Shown: positions 54,595-63,069 of the stretch, in pieces
Layout of the letters: every line of letters begins with the position of its first letter
How positions within the stretch are numbered: the first letter of the stretch is position 1
DNA from: Desulfosporosinus meridiei DSM 13257
GTDB taxonomy: Bacteria; Bacillota; Desulfitobacteriia; Desulfitobacteriales; Desulfitobacteriaceae
DNA: 64,000 nt
NCBI RefSeq assembly: GCF_000231385.2
Contig: NC_018515.1
Span: forward strand, 4,546,501-4,610,500
Direction of reading: 5' to 3'
Made by a program: the position numbers and the translations under genes
The notes under the pieces: model-generated
What the model was told of the DNA's origin: nothing
Database searches by the model: none
What the model saw: only the letters and a program-made list of their open reading frames with translations

Positions 54595-57138
54595 TTAAAA
54601 ATGCTCTAAGACGGTTCTGCTTATGATTTCGTCCTGAACTTCTTTGCACAGTTCAACGAAGTAAGCGCTGTATCCGGCGACACGAATAATTAAGTCTCTA
54701 TACTTGTCCGGTTCAATTTGAGCTTTCTTTAAGACTTCGTTGTCAACATAGCTGAACTGCATTTGGCCATTGCCGAGGATAGATGCTGTTCGTAGTAAGG
54801 TGATCAAGCCATTTTCTCCTTCAGGCGTTTCCAGAATGCCTCGCAGAAGTTTAAAGTTATGCACCATACCTACATTCATAGATTCGTTGCTCAGCTTACT
54901 GACGGATTTAATGATAGCCGTTGGGCCTAATTTGTCCGCCCCCTGCGTCGGGCTGATTCCATCTGAAAGAGGTGTCCACGCCAGTCTTCCATTAGCTGTC
55001 GCACCGGTAATTTCTCCAATAGGGGTGTTATTAGAAATAGACAGGGTACCATGAGTCAAGTGAGAATAGAGCATTTTAAAGGTGTGATGAATCCGCTCTG
55101 TCCAGATGATGATATCTGAAGCTATTTCATCGACATAATCATCGTCATTCCCGTATTTAGGTGCATTGAGACAATCTGTCCGAATGGCTTCGTACCCTTC
55201 AAAATTCGCACCTACGGCGTCCCTGATTTGTTTCAGTGTATACTTCTTGTCTTCAAAGACCAATTTTTTAATCGCAGCCATGGAATCGGCGTAGGTTCCT
55301 AAACCGGAGAAGATAAGTCCCGGACCATAATTGATGAGCGCTCCGCCGTGGGTAACATCGGTGCCTTTTTCCATACAGCCTTCTACCAAGAGAGACATCA
55401 GCGGTTTGGGGGCCAGGTCTCGGTGTACCCGCTGGCTGACGACAGTTCCAATAGCCGACAATCGTATAATATGCTCAAGCTGTTGCTTGCAGGCAGCATC
55501 AAATTCTTCGTAGGTCTTGATGTTGTCCAGATCTCCCGTGTCAATTCCCTGCATGGTACCATGCCATTTCATCATACCGCGGTTGAGAACAAATTCTATG
55601 GCAATGGGCCACTGGGTATAGCCTGTGGATGTCCATTGATAAATTCTGCCGGATTTTTGTGGCTCAACACAACCCATGAGACAATAATCCCGTGAATCTT
55701 CAATGGAGAACCCTTTGGCCAGCATCATTTTTATATGAGTATCATCAAAGTGGCAGGCAGGGAAGCCCAGTCCTGCTTTAACAACATCAACGATTTTCTT
55801 CAAATATTCTTGGGGGGATTTATTATGAATCCGACAAGCTAATGAAGGTTGATACATCTTCGTGAATCGAACGGCATCCATGATCAAATAGGTCAGTTCA
55901 TTAGTTGCATCACCACCGGTTCTCTTCTGTCCGCCAATGGTCAAGTTGATAAACGGTTGATAGCCGGCGAAATATTTAGCACCCAATTCACTGGAAAGCC
56001 ACATGACTTCCGAACATTTAATAATAAAGCTGCTTATTAATTCAAAGGCCTCGAGTTTATTCATTCTGCCGGCTTCCATATCGGCTTTGAACATGGGGTA
56101 GATGTATTGATCTAAACGTCCGAGAGAAATACCAGTCTGATTTTCTTCCACTACAAACAAGGATTCTAGTGTCCAGACAGACTGAAGTGCTTCCTGGAAG
56201 GTGCTGGGAGGATTAGCCGGTACTCGGGTTAAAATATCGGAAATATTGTAAAGTTCTTTTTGCCGAGCTGCGTCATACTCTCTACCGGCCAGTTCCCTGG
56301 CATAATCCGACAGCCGTTTGGCATAAGCCAAAATTCCATCGCATGTTTCGATCTCTGCTTTATAGAAATAAATCTTATCAATGTCCTCTGGATTTTCCAT
56401 GGACAATTTGCTCAGTTTGTCAACGGCTTCCTGTCTTACTCCATTAATACCTTTTTTAACGAGTATGACATCATAACCCGGGCAAGTGTCCCCACCGCCA
56501 TTTACCTGGTGGTAAGAGAGATCACTGACGAAGGATTCTCCTGAAAAAGACCATACTCCAGCTTCTTCATATTGCTGCTGACATATTTCATCTAAGCTTC
56601 TGCCTTCCCAGTAAGGGAAGATCTCTTCTCGCAAAATCCGCTTATCTTCCTCACTGATTTCAAAGGGATCCTGCGGCCGGGTTGACATAGTGTCCAATTC
56701 ATCCCGAATCCAGCGCCAGGCGATATCCGGGGATACTGCACCTGCTCTCGCTCTTCCACAGGGATGACCCACAATCAATTCATCATTTTGAATCACCAAG
56801 GGAGCTGTCTCACAAGCTTTTCTAAAGCACTTAGCCCGCAGGAGAATTTTAGGCAGCCCGGCATTTTCCTTAGTTACTTGAGTGAAAGCCCGGGCCCGAT
56901 AGGTACTGACACTTGGCTTAACTTTTAAATAAGCTGCTTTTAGTCGCTCTAAACGAGGGGTTAATCCTGTAATTTCCCCTTCATAGACTGGGGATTTTGT
57001 CACACTGTTTGTCGTTGCAGGGTGTGCGGCCAGTCCCTTGGAAATACCCTCAAACAGTTTCATAACCAAAGCTTTTTCATCTTGTGACAAGTGTTTTGTG
57101 GCATCTGCAAATTTAGTTGAAAACTCTTTTATATCCAA
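54595..57138 (-). CDS. cutC: Choline trimethylamine-lyase (glycyl radical enzyme)
   Basis: 847-aa glycyl radical enzyme that cleaves choline to trimethylamine and acetaldehyde. All residues known from the Desulfovibrio CutC are found, shifted by one: D217 (GGGDTC), F396 (YQPFINL), C490 and E492 in [12 protein letters not shown]503 in YQWTSTGY, and the radical glycine G822 in [13 protein letters not shown]. The 35-residue amphipathic N-terminus may be an encapsulation peptide. Length is that of type-I CutC. GGAGG sits about 10 nt before ATG 57138. CutD follows; shell and aldehyde genes surround it. Confidence 0.97.
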   Translation of the reverse strand: MDIKEFSTKFADATKHLSQDEKALVMKLFEGISKGLAAHPATTNSVTKSPVYEGEITGLTPRLERLKAAYLKVKPSVSTYRARAFTQVTKENAGLPKILLRAKCFRKACETAPLVIQNDELIVGHPCGRARAGAVSPDIAWRWIRDELDTMSTRPQDPFEISEEDKRILREEIFPYWEGRSLDEICQQQYEEAGVWSFSGESFVSDLSYHQVNGGGDTCPGYDVILVKKGINGVRQEAVDKLSKLSMENPEDIDKIYFYKAEIETCDGILAYAKRLSDYARELAGREYDAARQKELYNISDILTRVPANPPSTFQEALQSVWTLESLFVVEENQTGISLGRLDQYIYPMFKADMEAGRMNKLEAFELISSFIIKCSEVMWLSSELGAKYFAGYQPFINLTIGGQKRTGGDATNELTYLIMDAVRFTKMYQPSLACRIHNKSPQEYLKKIVDVVKAGLGFPACHFDDTHIKMMLAKGFSIEDSRDYCLMGCVEPQKSGRIYQWTSTGYTQWPIAIEFVLNRGMMKWHGTMQGIDTGDLDNIKTYEEFDAACKQQLEHIIRLSAIGTVVSQRVHRDLAPKPLMSLLVEGCMEKGTDVTHGGALINYGPGLIFSGLGTYADSMAAIKKLVFEDKKYTLKQIRDAVGANFEGYEAIRTDCLNAPKYGNDDDYVDEIASDIIIWTERIHHTFKMLYSHLTHGTLSISNNTPIGEITGATANGRLAWTPLSDGISPTQGADKLGPTAIIKSVSKLSNESMNVGMVHNFKLLRGILETPEGENGLITLLRTASILGNGQMQFSYVDNEVLKKAQIEPDKYRDLIIRVAGYSAYFVELCKEVQDEIISRTVLEHF

Positions 57139-57185
57139 CGTTTTATCCTCCCTCTTTCGTCATCAGCAGGTCATTTTTTCTTAAG

Positions 57186-58679
57186 TTAGGTGAGTTGTTT
57201 TAGTAATTTTTCAAGCAGCTCAACCAGATCAGTGGAACTCTGATCAGACAAACTACTAGTCTTACTTACTTTAGCGTCTTTCCCCACCTGTGTGCCATTG
57301 GTTATATCCTCTAGCTGTCGAACGCCATAACCGACTTTTCGAATGTTAATTAAGTTCATTGGGCTTACATTATCGGAAGTGAACCCACCGCCTGCTGCTC
57401 CGGAACCCAAGGTTAAGGCCGGGAAGAGATTAGTTGTCGCTCCTATCCCGCCTAAGGTGGCAGGAGTATTTACAAGCACTCTTGATACCGGTTTTTTTAA
57501 GGCAAACTCACGAACTACTTCTTCATTTTTTGAATGAATAATCAGAGTATGTCCCCGCCCCTCATTGACCAGCAATTCAATGCATTTTTCACAAGCGTTG
57601 ATCCAATCTTTTTCTACATAAAATGCCAGAACCGGGCAAAGCTTTTCTCTTGAATAAGGATTAGCGGATGAAACAAATTTTTGTTCCGAAACTAACACTT
57701 TGGTATCTTCCGGAACACAGATACCGATATGACCAGCTAACTCAACAGCGGTCTTTCCTACAATCTCCGGATTCAAACTGTCATCAGGCCGAAAAAACAG
57801 CTTACTAAGTTGTTCTGCCTCCTGTCCAGTCATAAAGTATGCGCCAATTTTCTTGAGTTCACGCCTTACTTCATCGGCAATACAGTCTTCGGCTACAATA
57901 GATTGTTCCGATGCTGAGACAATTCCGTTATCAAAGGTTCTGCTGCTGACAATATCTGCTACAGCCTTTCTTATATCTGCGGAACGTTCAATAAACGCAG
58001 GTCCATTGCCCGGCCCGCCATAAATCGTTGGCTTTCCGGATGTATATGCGGCCTTGACCATCTTGGGCACACCCGTAATTAAGATAAGCGATGTGTCTTT
58101 GTGGTTCATTAAAGCAACTGTTCCGTCCACAGCAATGGTTCGCAGATAGCCAATGGCACCACTTGGCAAGCCTTTTTCCTCTGCGGCTCGAATTAATATA
58201 TCAAGCACCTTCGTAATGGTTTTTTTGGCTTTCGGATGAGGTGCAAAAACAATTGCATTGCCGGATTTTATGGCAATCAGGGTTTTATATATTGTGGTTG
58301 AGGCAGGGTTGGTAGAAGGTGGCAAGGCAGCAATAACTCCAACAGGTACGCCTATATCTATAGTCTTATTTTCTTTGTCTTCACTGATAATACCGACAAC
58401 TTTCATATCCCTGATCTTCTTGTAGAGAAAATCACTGGCAAAAATATTTTTAACTAGCTTGTCCGGCCACTTGCCAAAGCCTGTTTCTTCCTGAGACAGA
58501 ACTGCCAGTTCTCTGGCATATTTATATACCGTTTCAGCCATATGTCCGACAATTTTGTCCAACATTTCCTGAGAGAAGGTTGCCAGTATCTCTTGAGCCT
58601 CACGGGCATTTTCCACAAGAATTCGAGCCTCTTGGACGGAGAGCAAATCGTTGTCTATTCTATTCATATTTTCAATCAC
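57186..58679 (-). CDS. Aldehyde dehydrogenase homologue lacking the catalytic cysteine
   Basis: 497-aa homologue of the active acetaldehyde dehydrogenase of this operon, with the whole family pattern (LPPSTNPASTTIYKTL, YGGPGNGPAFIERSAD, LGGIGATTNLFPALTLGSG). The catalytic cysteine is replaced: FDNGIVSASEQS has S255 (codon TCA) where the other enzyme has C251 in FDNGTICASEQS. A Ser/Asp-rich linker and an amphipathic C-terminal helix (TDLVELLEKLLKQLT) resemble an encapsulation peptide. Probably inactive for CoA acylation; it may be structural, or bind aldehyde or NAD. The frame is intact, so it is a pseudoenzyme and not a pseudogene. Confidence 0.9.
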   Translation of the reverse strand: MIENMNRIDNDLLSVQEARILVENAREAQEILATFSQEMLDKIVGHMAETVYKYARELAVLSQEETGFGKWPDKLVKNIFASDFLYKKIRDMKVVGIISEDKENKTIDIGVPVGVIAALPPSTNPASTTIYKTLIAIKSGNAIVFAPHPKAKKTITKVLDILIRAAEEKGLPSGAIGYLRTIAVDGTVALMNHKDTSLILITGVPKMVKAAYTSGKPTIYGGPGNGPAFIERSADIRKAVADIVSSRTFDNGIVSASEQSIVAEDCIADEVRRELKKIGAYFMTGQEAEQLSKLFFRPDDSLNPEIVGKTAVELAGHIGICVPEDTKVLVSEQKFVSSANPYSREKLCPVLAFYVEKDWINACEKCIELLVNEGRGHTLIIHSKNEEVVREFALKKPVSRVLVNTPATLGGIGATTNLFPALTLGSGAAGGGFTSDNVSPMNLINIRKVGYGVRQLEDITNGTQVGKDAKVSKTSSLSDQSSTDLVELLEKLLKQLT

Positions 58680-58721
58680 TCCCCCTTTCCAACGGCTGAA
58701 TTATATTACTCAAGTGCCCTT

Positions 58722-59012
58722 TTACCAATCAAGAACATATCTGGCGATAATTTTTTCAACGTCAGGGTGCGGCCTGGCAATGACATTGGAGGAATAGATT
58801 TTTCCGACTTTGCTAGCTTCTTTAACGCCGGCTTCAACTGCTGCTTTCACCGCACCCACATCGCCGCGAATTACTACAGAAATCAAACCGGAAGCCACAT
58901 TCTCATATCCTACTAATTCCACATCTGCTGCTTTGCACATTGCATCTGCAGCCTCCAGCACCGAAACCAGGCCATACGTTTCTATGAACCCTAAGGCACC
59001 ATTTGTGTCCAC
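58722..59012 (-). CDS. BMC-H shell protein
   Basis: 96-aa hexameric shell protein: ALGFIETYGLVSVLEAADAM and [17 protein letters not shown], with the end VIARPHPDVEKIIARY. I start at GTG 59012: AGGGGAG is 5 nt upstream; the longest frame opens at a TTG at 59030 that would overlap the site. Second gene of the BMC operon, 27 bp after the first. Confidence 0.93.
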   Translation of the reverse strand: MDTNGALGFIETYGLVSVLEAADAMCKAADVELVGYENVASGLISVVIRGDVGAVKAAVEAGVKEASKVGKIYSSNVIARPHPDVEKIIARYVLDW

Positions 59013-59039
59013 GCGGACTCCCCTTTCCAAAAAACAATG

Positions 59040-59339
59040 TCACTCTTCATCAATGTCATGAACCGAAACAATCTTACCTACCCGACTGACGGGACGTGGC
59101 ATCACATGGGAGGCTGTCACTTCGCCTATGGCTGCTGCTGCCGCTGCACCACTTTCTACAGCTGATCTCACTGCGGCTACGCTCCCTTTAACCATCACTG
59201 TAACAAGTCCCGAACCAACATTTTCATAAGAAACAAGAACAACATCAGCTGCTTTACACATAACATCTGCTGCTTGAATTGCCGGCACCATACCTCTCGT
59301 TTCCACAAGACCAAGTGCTTCTTCCCCAAAGTATTTCAT
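59040..59339 (-). CDS. BMC-H shell protein, first gene of the choline BMC operon
   Basis: 99-aa PduA-type shell protein: ALGLVETRGMVPAIQAADVM, then VTVMVKGSVAAVRSAVESG and a C-terminus ending in acidic residues (SVHDIDEE). Pore-region sequence (KGS) differs from the other two hexamer proteins (RGD), so the pores are not identical. It opens the minus-strand operon that runs to 45407. Confidence 0.94.
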   Translation of the reverse strand: MKYFGEEALGLVETRGMVPAIQAADVMCKAADVVLVSYENVGSGLVTVMVKGSVAAVRSAVESGAAAAAAIGEVTASHVMPRPVSRVGKIVSVHDIDEE

Positions 59340-59854
59340 CGAAACAACCCCACTTTTCTATAATTTAACGCACAAGGATTGTCGCATTATTGTCTTTTTC
59401 AACAAATTATGTACTTTTATAATATCGCATAGGCATATTATTTTTTTGAAGAATCAATATGTCTAATTGCATTATTATATCCAGCAAAAATATTTTATTG
59501 GACTTATAATTGTTTCTAGCACTTTATTGACTAATATTCTTGGATTGCCCTGTCATAACTTTTAAACATCCCTATGTACAAAGTAAATAAAAGGGTTACA
59601 TAAGAATATAAACTTATGACCTGGCGTAGGATAACAATCAATACTTGCAAAATTGTTATTTAAAAAGCAGTAAAACCAATAACTATAATGGTTTTTACTG
59701 CTTTTTAAAATCTTGTACAATTTAAATTTAACTAGCTTAGTTTAACCATAGGAATACAGCATTCCAAATGCATTGATTTTGCTATTTTTTTTTGCTAAAG
59801 TTAATTACAAATAATCACAAAATCCAAGTTCAATTAAACTTGGTGGAGATATGT
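59340..59854. promoter_or_regulatory. Divergent promoter region of the BMC operon and choline-kinase-like gene
   Basis: No gene in 515 bp. Two elements stand out. ATAACAAT (59631-59638) and ATTGTTAT (59652-59659) form an 8-bp inverted repeat, a possible operator. TAAAAAGCAGTAAAA-CCA (59661-59678) pairs with TGG-TTTTTACTGCTTTTTA (59689-59707) into a terminator-like stem, although no gene ends here. It could act as an attenuator in either leader. No sigma-54 consensus was found. Confidence 0.5.
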
Positions 59855-60781
59855 ATGGAAATGGAAGAATTGGTTCAAGAAAAGCTGCGACAGGCTTTTC
59901 ACGACGAAAAAATTGTGTTCGACAAATCAAGATTTGCCGGCGGGCTTACTAACTACAATTATATAATGGTTATTAATGGTATCGAGTATGTTATCCGGCA
60001 GCCTGGCGGTATGACCGAACAAATTATTGATCGTAAGATTGAAAGGGTCAATAACCATATTGCCTCAGAGTTAGGTGTGAACTCTGATTGCATTTTTTTT
60101 GATGAATCAAGCGGAATCAAGATAAGTACCTATATAAAGAATAGCTGTAATATGGCTCAGGCCGATCCCGGTTCTTTCCGCAACTTGGATTCGGTCTGCA
60201 GCATCATGAAAAAAATACATTCCTTTCCCAGAGGTTTTACAAATCATTTTGATTGGCAAAAGGAGCTTTCTAAGTACGAAGGGATCATCCAACAATTACA
60301 CGGGAGTTTTTTCTTTGACTATCAATACTTAAAGGAACAGCTAATCTTCTTTGTCCAAAAAAATATCGAAAGTACAATTCTTACGCCATGTCACAATGAC
60401 ACAGTGCCGGAAAACTTTATTATGGATGGCAATGGCCGAACGTATTTGGTCGACTGGGAATATTCCGGAATGAACGATCCTTGCTGGGATGTAGCAGCCT
60501 ATATTCTTGAATCAAAACTAACCGAAGAAGCTATCCAGTATTTAGTCCAAAACTACTTTGGCTATTCACTTACCACAATGGAGGAACTTAAAATAAAAGG
60601 GTTTATGATGGCCCAAGATTTACTTTGGACAGTTTGGGCCTTAATCAGACATTACAATGGCGAAGATTTTCTGGAATATTGTTGTTTTAGGTATGAGCGC
60701 TTTCGAAAAAATATCAGACTTGTCCACCAATCTCCCCAGTGCTCTATAGCCAGTATGGTTACGGGATCAAGTGATTCTTAG
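59855..60781 (+). CDS. Choline kinase-like phosphotransferase (LicA/APH family)
   Basis: 308-aa cytoplasmic kinase of the aminoglycoside/choline phosphotransferase family. Brenner-type catalytic loop CHNDTVPENFIMDG and the metal motif LVDWEYSGMNDPCWDVA are typical of choline/ethanolamine kinases. I start at ATG 59855 (MEMEELVQEKL) with GGAG 6 nt upstream; the frame is open to 59792. Divergent from the choline BMC operon. It would make phosphocholine from choline, for cell wall, lipid or signalling use; choline as substrate is inferred. Confidence 0.8.
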   Translation: MEMEELVQEKLRQAFHDEKIVFDKSRFAGGLTNYNYIMVINGIEYVIRQPGGMTEQIIDRKIERVNNHIASELGVNSDCIFFDESSGIKISTYIKNSCNMAQADPGSFRNLDSVCSIMKKIHSFPRGFTNHFDWQKELSKYEGIIQQLHGSFFFDYQYLKEQLIFFVQKNIESTILTPCHNDTVPENFIMDGNGRTYLVDWEYSGMNDPCWDVAAYILESKLTEEAIQYLVQNYFGYSLTTMEELKIKGFMMAQDLLWTVWALIRHYNGEDFLEYCCFRYERFRKNIRLVHQSPQCSIASMVTGSSDS

Positions 60782-60829
60782 CTTCAGAAAAACATTGGGC
60801 CATTCTTATTGAACTTAACACTATCTGTT

Positions 60830-60863
60830 ACCCTGCCTGTCATATGGCAGGGTTTATTTTTTC
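60830..60863 (+). terminator. Rho-independent terminator of the choline-kinase-like gene
   Basis: ACCCTGCC (60830-60837) pairs with GGCAGGGT (60846-60853) around TGTCATAT, followed by TTATTTTTTCC. It lies 48 bp after the stop codon. Confidence 0.85.
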
Positions 60864-60942
60864 CATGCAACCCACTCAAGCAGAATAAAGAAGTTGCCGC
60901 AAGAATTTAGGGTTTGAATTTCCACAAAAATAAGAGCGTTGT

Positions 60943-63069
60943 CTAGGCGCTCTCAACATAATAACCTTTTTTTCTACTTTTTGCTTCATACAATATTTGA
61001 TCCGCTTTGTTCAGAAGATCATCGTACTTAAGGGTCCAGTCCTCAATCCATAAAAGTCCGCCTGAAATCGTTATTGGCTTGAGGGAACCGTCTGGAAATG
61101 CGTTTAAATCTTTAGTCAAGCCCTCGTAAAAGTTATCCATCTCCATCCTTATAGCATCCTTATCCTCAAAGCCAAATAGGAAAAGAACAAATTCATCTCC
61201 GGAACGTCTCCCTAAAACACTGGATTTTCCTCCTATTTTAGAAAGATGTAATACCGCTCTGTTGATATACGAGTCTCCCCATTGATGCCCATAAGTGTCA
61301 TTGATTTGCTTAAGATAGTCAAGATCAAACATGATTAGTGCGGCCGTGCCCTGTGAACTGGCGCTTTCTATAATATTTTCAATGCGGCGTTGAACTGCCT
61401 TTCTATTATATATCATGGTCAGGGGATCATAATCCCGTTCCATTTTAATCTTGTTTTTCTCCAGAATCTCTTGTGTTACATCGCTTACAACACCCATAGT
61501 ACTATTCTCGTTTTTTACCAACTTCACTTTGACATATTTAGTGGGATCCGCACCTATTTGGTAAACATTCTCATCCTCTTTTTCTGGATTATTGAGTTTT
61601 TGCTTAATGTGTGCTATAAATTTCTCTTTATTCTGAATAATCTCAGACATGAGAGCACTGTCTATTTCAAGAATTGATGGCAATTGATCCGTCATGAACA
61701 CATGGCTGGAATCACGTTTAATTTCAAAAACACCAATTGGGAAATCAGCCAAATCGATTATTTTTGACATCTTGACGGTAGACTCAAGCAATTCATTATT
61801 GGCATTTTCCATTGCGCTGGACAAACCATCAATTTCGGTCAACCCCGTTGGGTTAAGCCTAAGTGCTTTGTTGTTAGCGCTTTCTCGCACCTGCTTAACA
61901 AGTTGAGTTATTGGTTTTGTGAATCGATAGCTGATGAAATACCCTCCAACTATTCCAATTGCAATGGATGCCAATAGGGACATTCCTAGGATTTGTTGGA
62001 TTTTATGGACATAATTAAGAAGATGATTTTCTGTCATTAAGCCTACTAAGTACCAAGACTCTTCCTCAAAGGGTGTATTGAATTTATAAAGTCCTATTCG
62101 TTCCAGACAAGCGTATATCTTTTCTTCACTATTGTGATTTTCTACACGATAAATATTTCGATTCTTATCAACTTCAGTCAAGGCGAATGATTCCTCTGCT
62201 CTGATCATCCGTTTTTGTAAGGCACCGACCATTAAAATCGGCTCAATTTTGTTAGCTCCTGCATTGCTGTAGCCGATCAAATAGCCCATTGAATCCCTGG
62301 GCTGTAAGTCTATGGCGGGTAAAAATTGATCAAAGTAATTCACAGATATTTCTACACCAATGACACCTCGTAAAACTTTATCCGCATCAAAAAGCGGCAT
62401 TGTGTATGTTATTATCGGCAAATCATCAGGAAAAAGTTTAAAAGGAGGACTCCAGTAGCCCAACAAGTTGGCATTAAAGGTTAGAGGAGCCTTAGAAAAT
62501 GGCTTTTCAAAAAACTCTCTGTTGCTTTCATCAAATTTCATGTCATATTTCCAGGATTGATCCATTGGTATTTTTTGTTTTTTTGCCAAATCTGAAGGCC
62601 CAAGAAGCAGGTATAAATCTTTACTTGTATAATCATTCCAAAGTGGATCATAGTCACGAATATACAGGGCAGGATACTTTTCCGATTCTTCTTTTTTCAA
62701 AATAATAAAGGCACCCGTGGTCTGAGTCGTCCTCAGCATATTAATCAATTCGTCAATTGATTCATCGAAAAAGGCCTTACTCGATGAAGTATCAGAGAGA
62801 TTTCTGGAAAACTTATTGATAAAGGGTGTCATATTAGTCCAGCGGTTTTTCATTTCCCTCTGGACACTATCATTACGATTGTGAACTTTGTCATAAAATG
62901 ACTGGTAAGCATTCTCTTGGGCCTGACTGAGCACCCCTCCTGCTATCAAGGTTCCTGTCAAAAGAATTGCTTGAATAACTATCAATACAATAACAAAACT
63001 GGTCATACGAAATAATATTGATTTTTTATCCATCCCAATTTTCTTCATTACAAGCTTTTCTTTCATCAC
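60943..63069 (-). CDS. Membrane diguanylate cyclase with dCache sensor
   Basis: 708-aa protein. An N-terminal membrane segment, a large extracytoplasmic sensor (about 45-360, dCache-like with IGVEISVNYFDQF), a second membrane segment, HAMP (about 380-435), a PAS-like part (about 445-540) and a C-terminal GGDEF domain. The signature is RRSGDEFVLF, SGDEF in place of GGDEF, which is still active in some cyclases. Its ATG overlaps the stop codon of the upstream solute-binding-protein gene by 4 bp, so the two are translated together. The sensor likely works with that binding protein. Confidence 0.9.
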   Translation of the reverse strand: MMKEKLVMKKIGMDKKSILFRMTSFVIVLIVIQAILLTGTLIAGGVLSQAQENAYQSFYDKVHNRNDSVQREMKNRWTNMTPFINKFSRNLSDTSSSKAFFDESIDELINMLRTTQTTGAFIILKKEESEKYPALYIRDYDPLWNDYTSKDLYLLLGPSDLAKKQKIPMDQSWKYDMKFDESNREFFEKPFSKAPLTFNANLLGYWSPPFKLFPDDLPIITYTMPLFDADKVLRGVIGVEISVNYFDQFLPAIDLQPRDSMGYLIGYSNAGANKIEPILMVGALQKRMIRAEESFALTEVDKNRNIYRVENHNSEEKIYACLERIGLYKFNTPFEEESWYLVGLMTENHLLNYVHKIQQILGMSLLASIAIGIVGGYFISYRFTKPITQLVKQVRESANNKALRLNPTGLTEIDGLSSAMENANNELLESTVKMSKIIDLADFPIGVFEIKRDSSHVFMTDQLPSILEIDSALMSEIIQNKEKFIAHIKQKLNNPEKEDENVYQIGADPTKYVKVKLVKNENSTMGVVSDVTQEILEKNKIKMERDYDPLTMIYNRKAVQRRIENIIESASSQGTAALIMFDLDYLKQINDTYGHQWGDSYINRAVLHLSKIGGKSSVLGRRSGDEFVLFLFGFEDKDAIRMEMDNFYEGLTKDLNAFPDGSLKPITISGGLLWIEDWTLKYDDLLNKADQILYEAKSRKKGYYVESA

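Noticed and set aside
55348..55695. 115-aa plus-strand frame inside cutC
   Set aside because: Antisense to conserved glycyl radical enzyme residues; a shadow of strong codon use on the other strand.
54595..57138. Glycyl radical enzyme as pyruvate formate-lyase, glycerol or propanediol dehydratase
   Set aside because: Residues specific for choline TMA-lyase (D217, F396, GCVEP, T503) are all present, and CutC-type neighbours agree.
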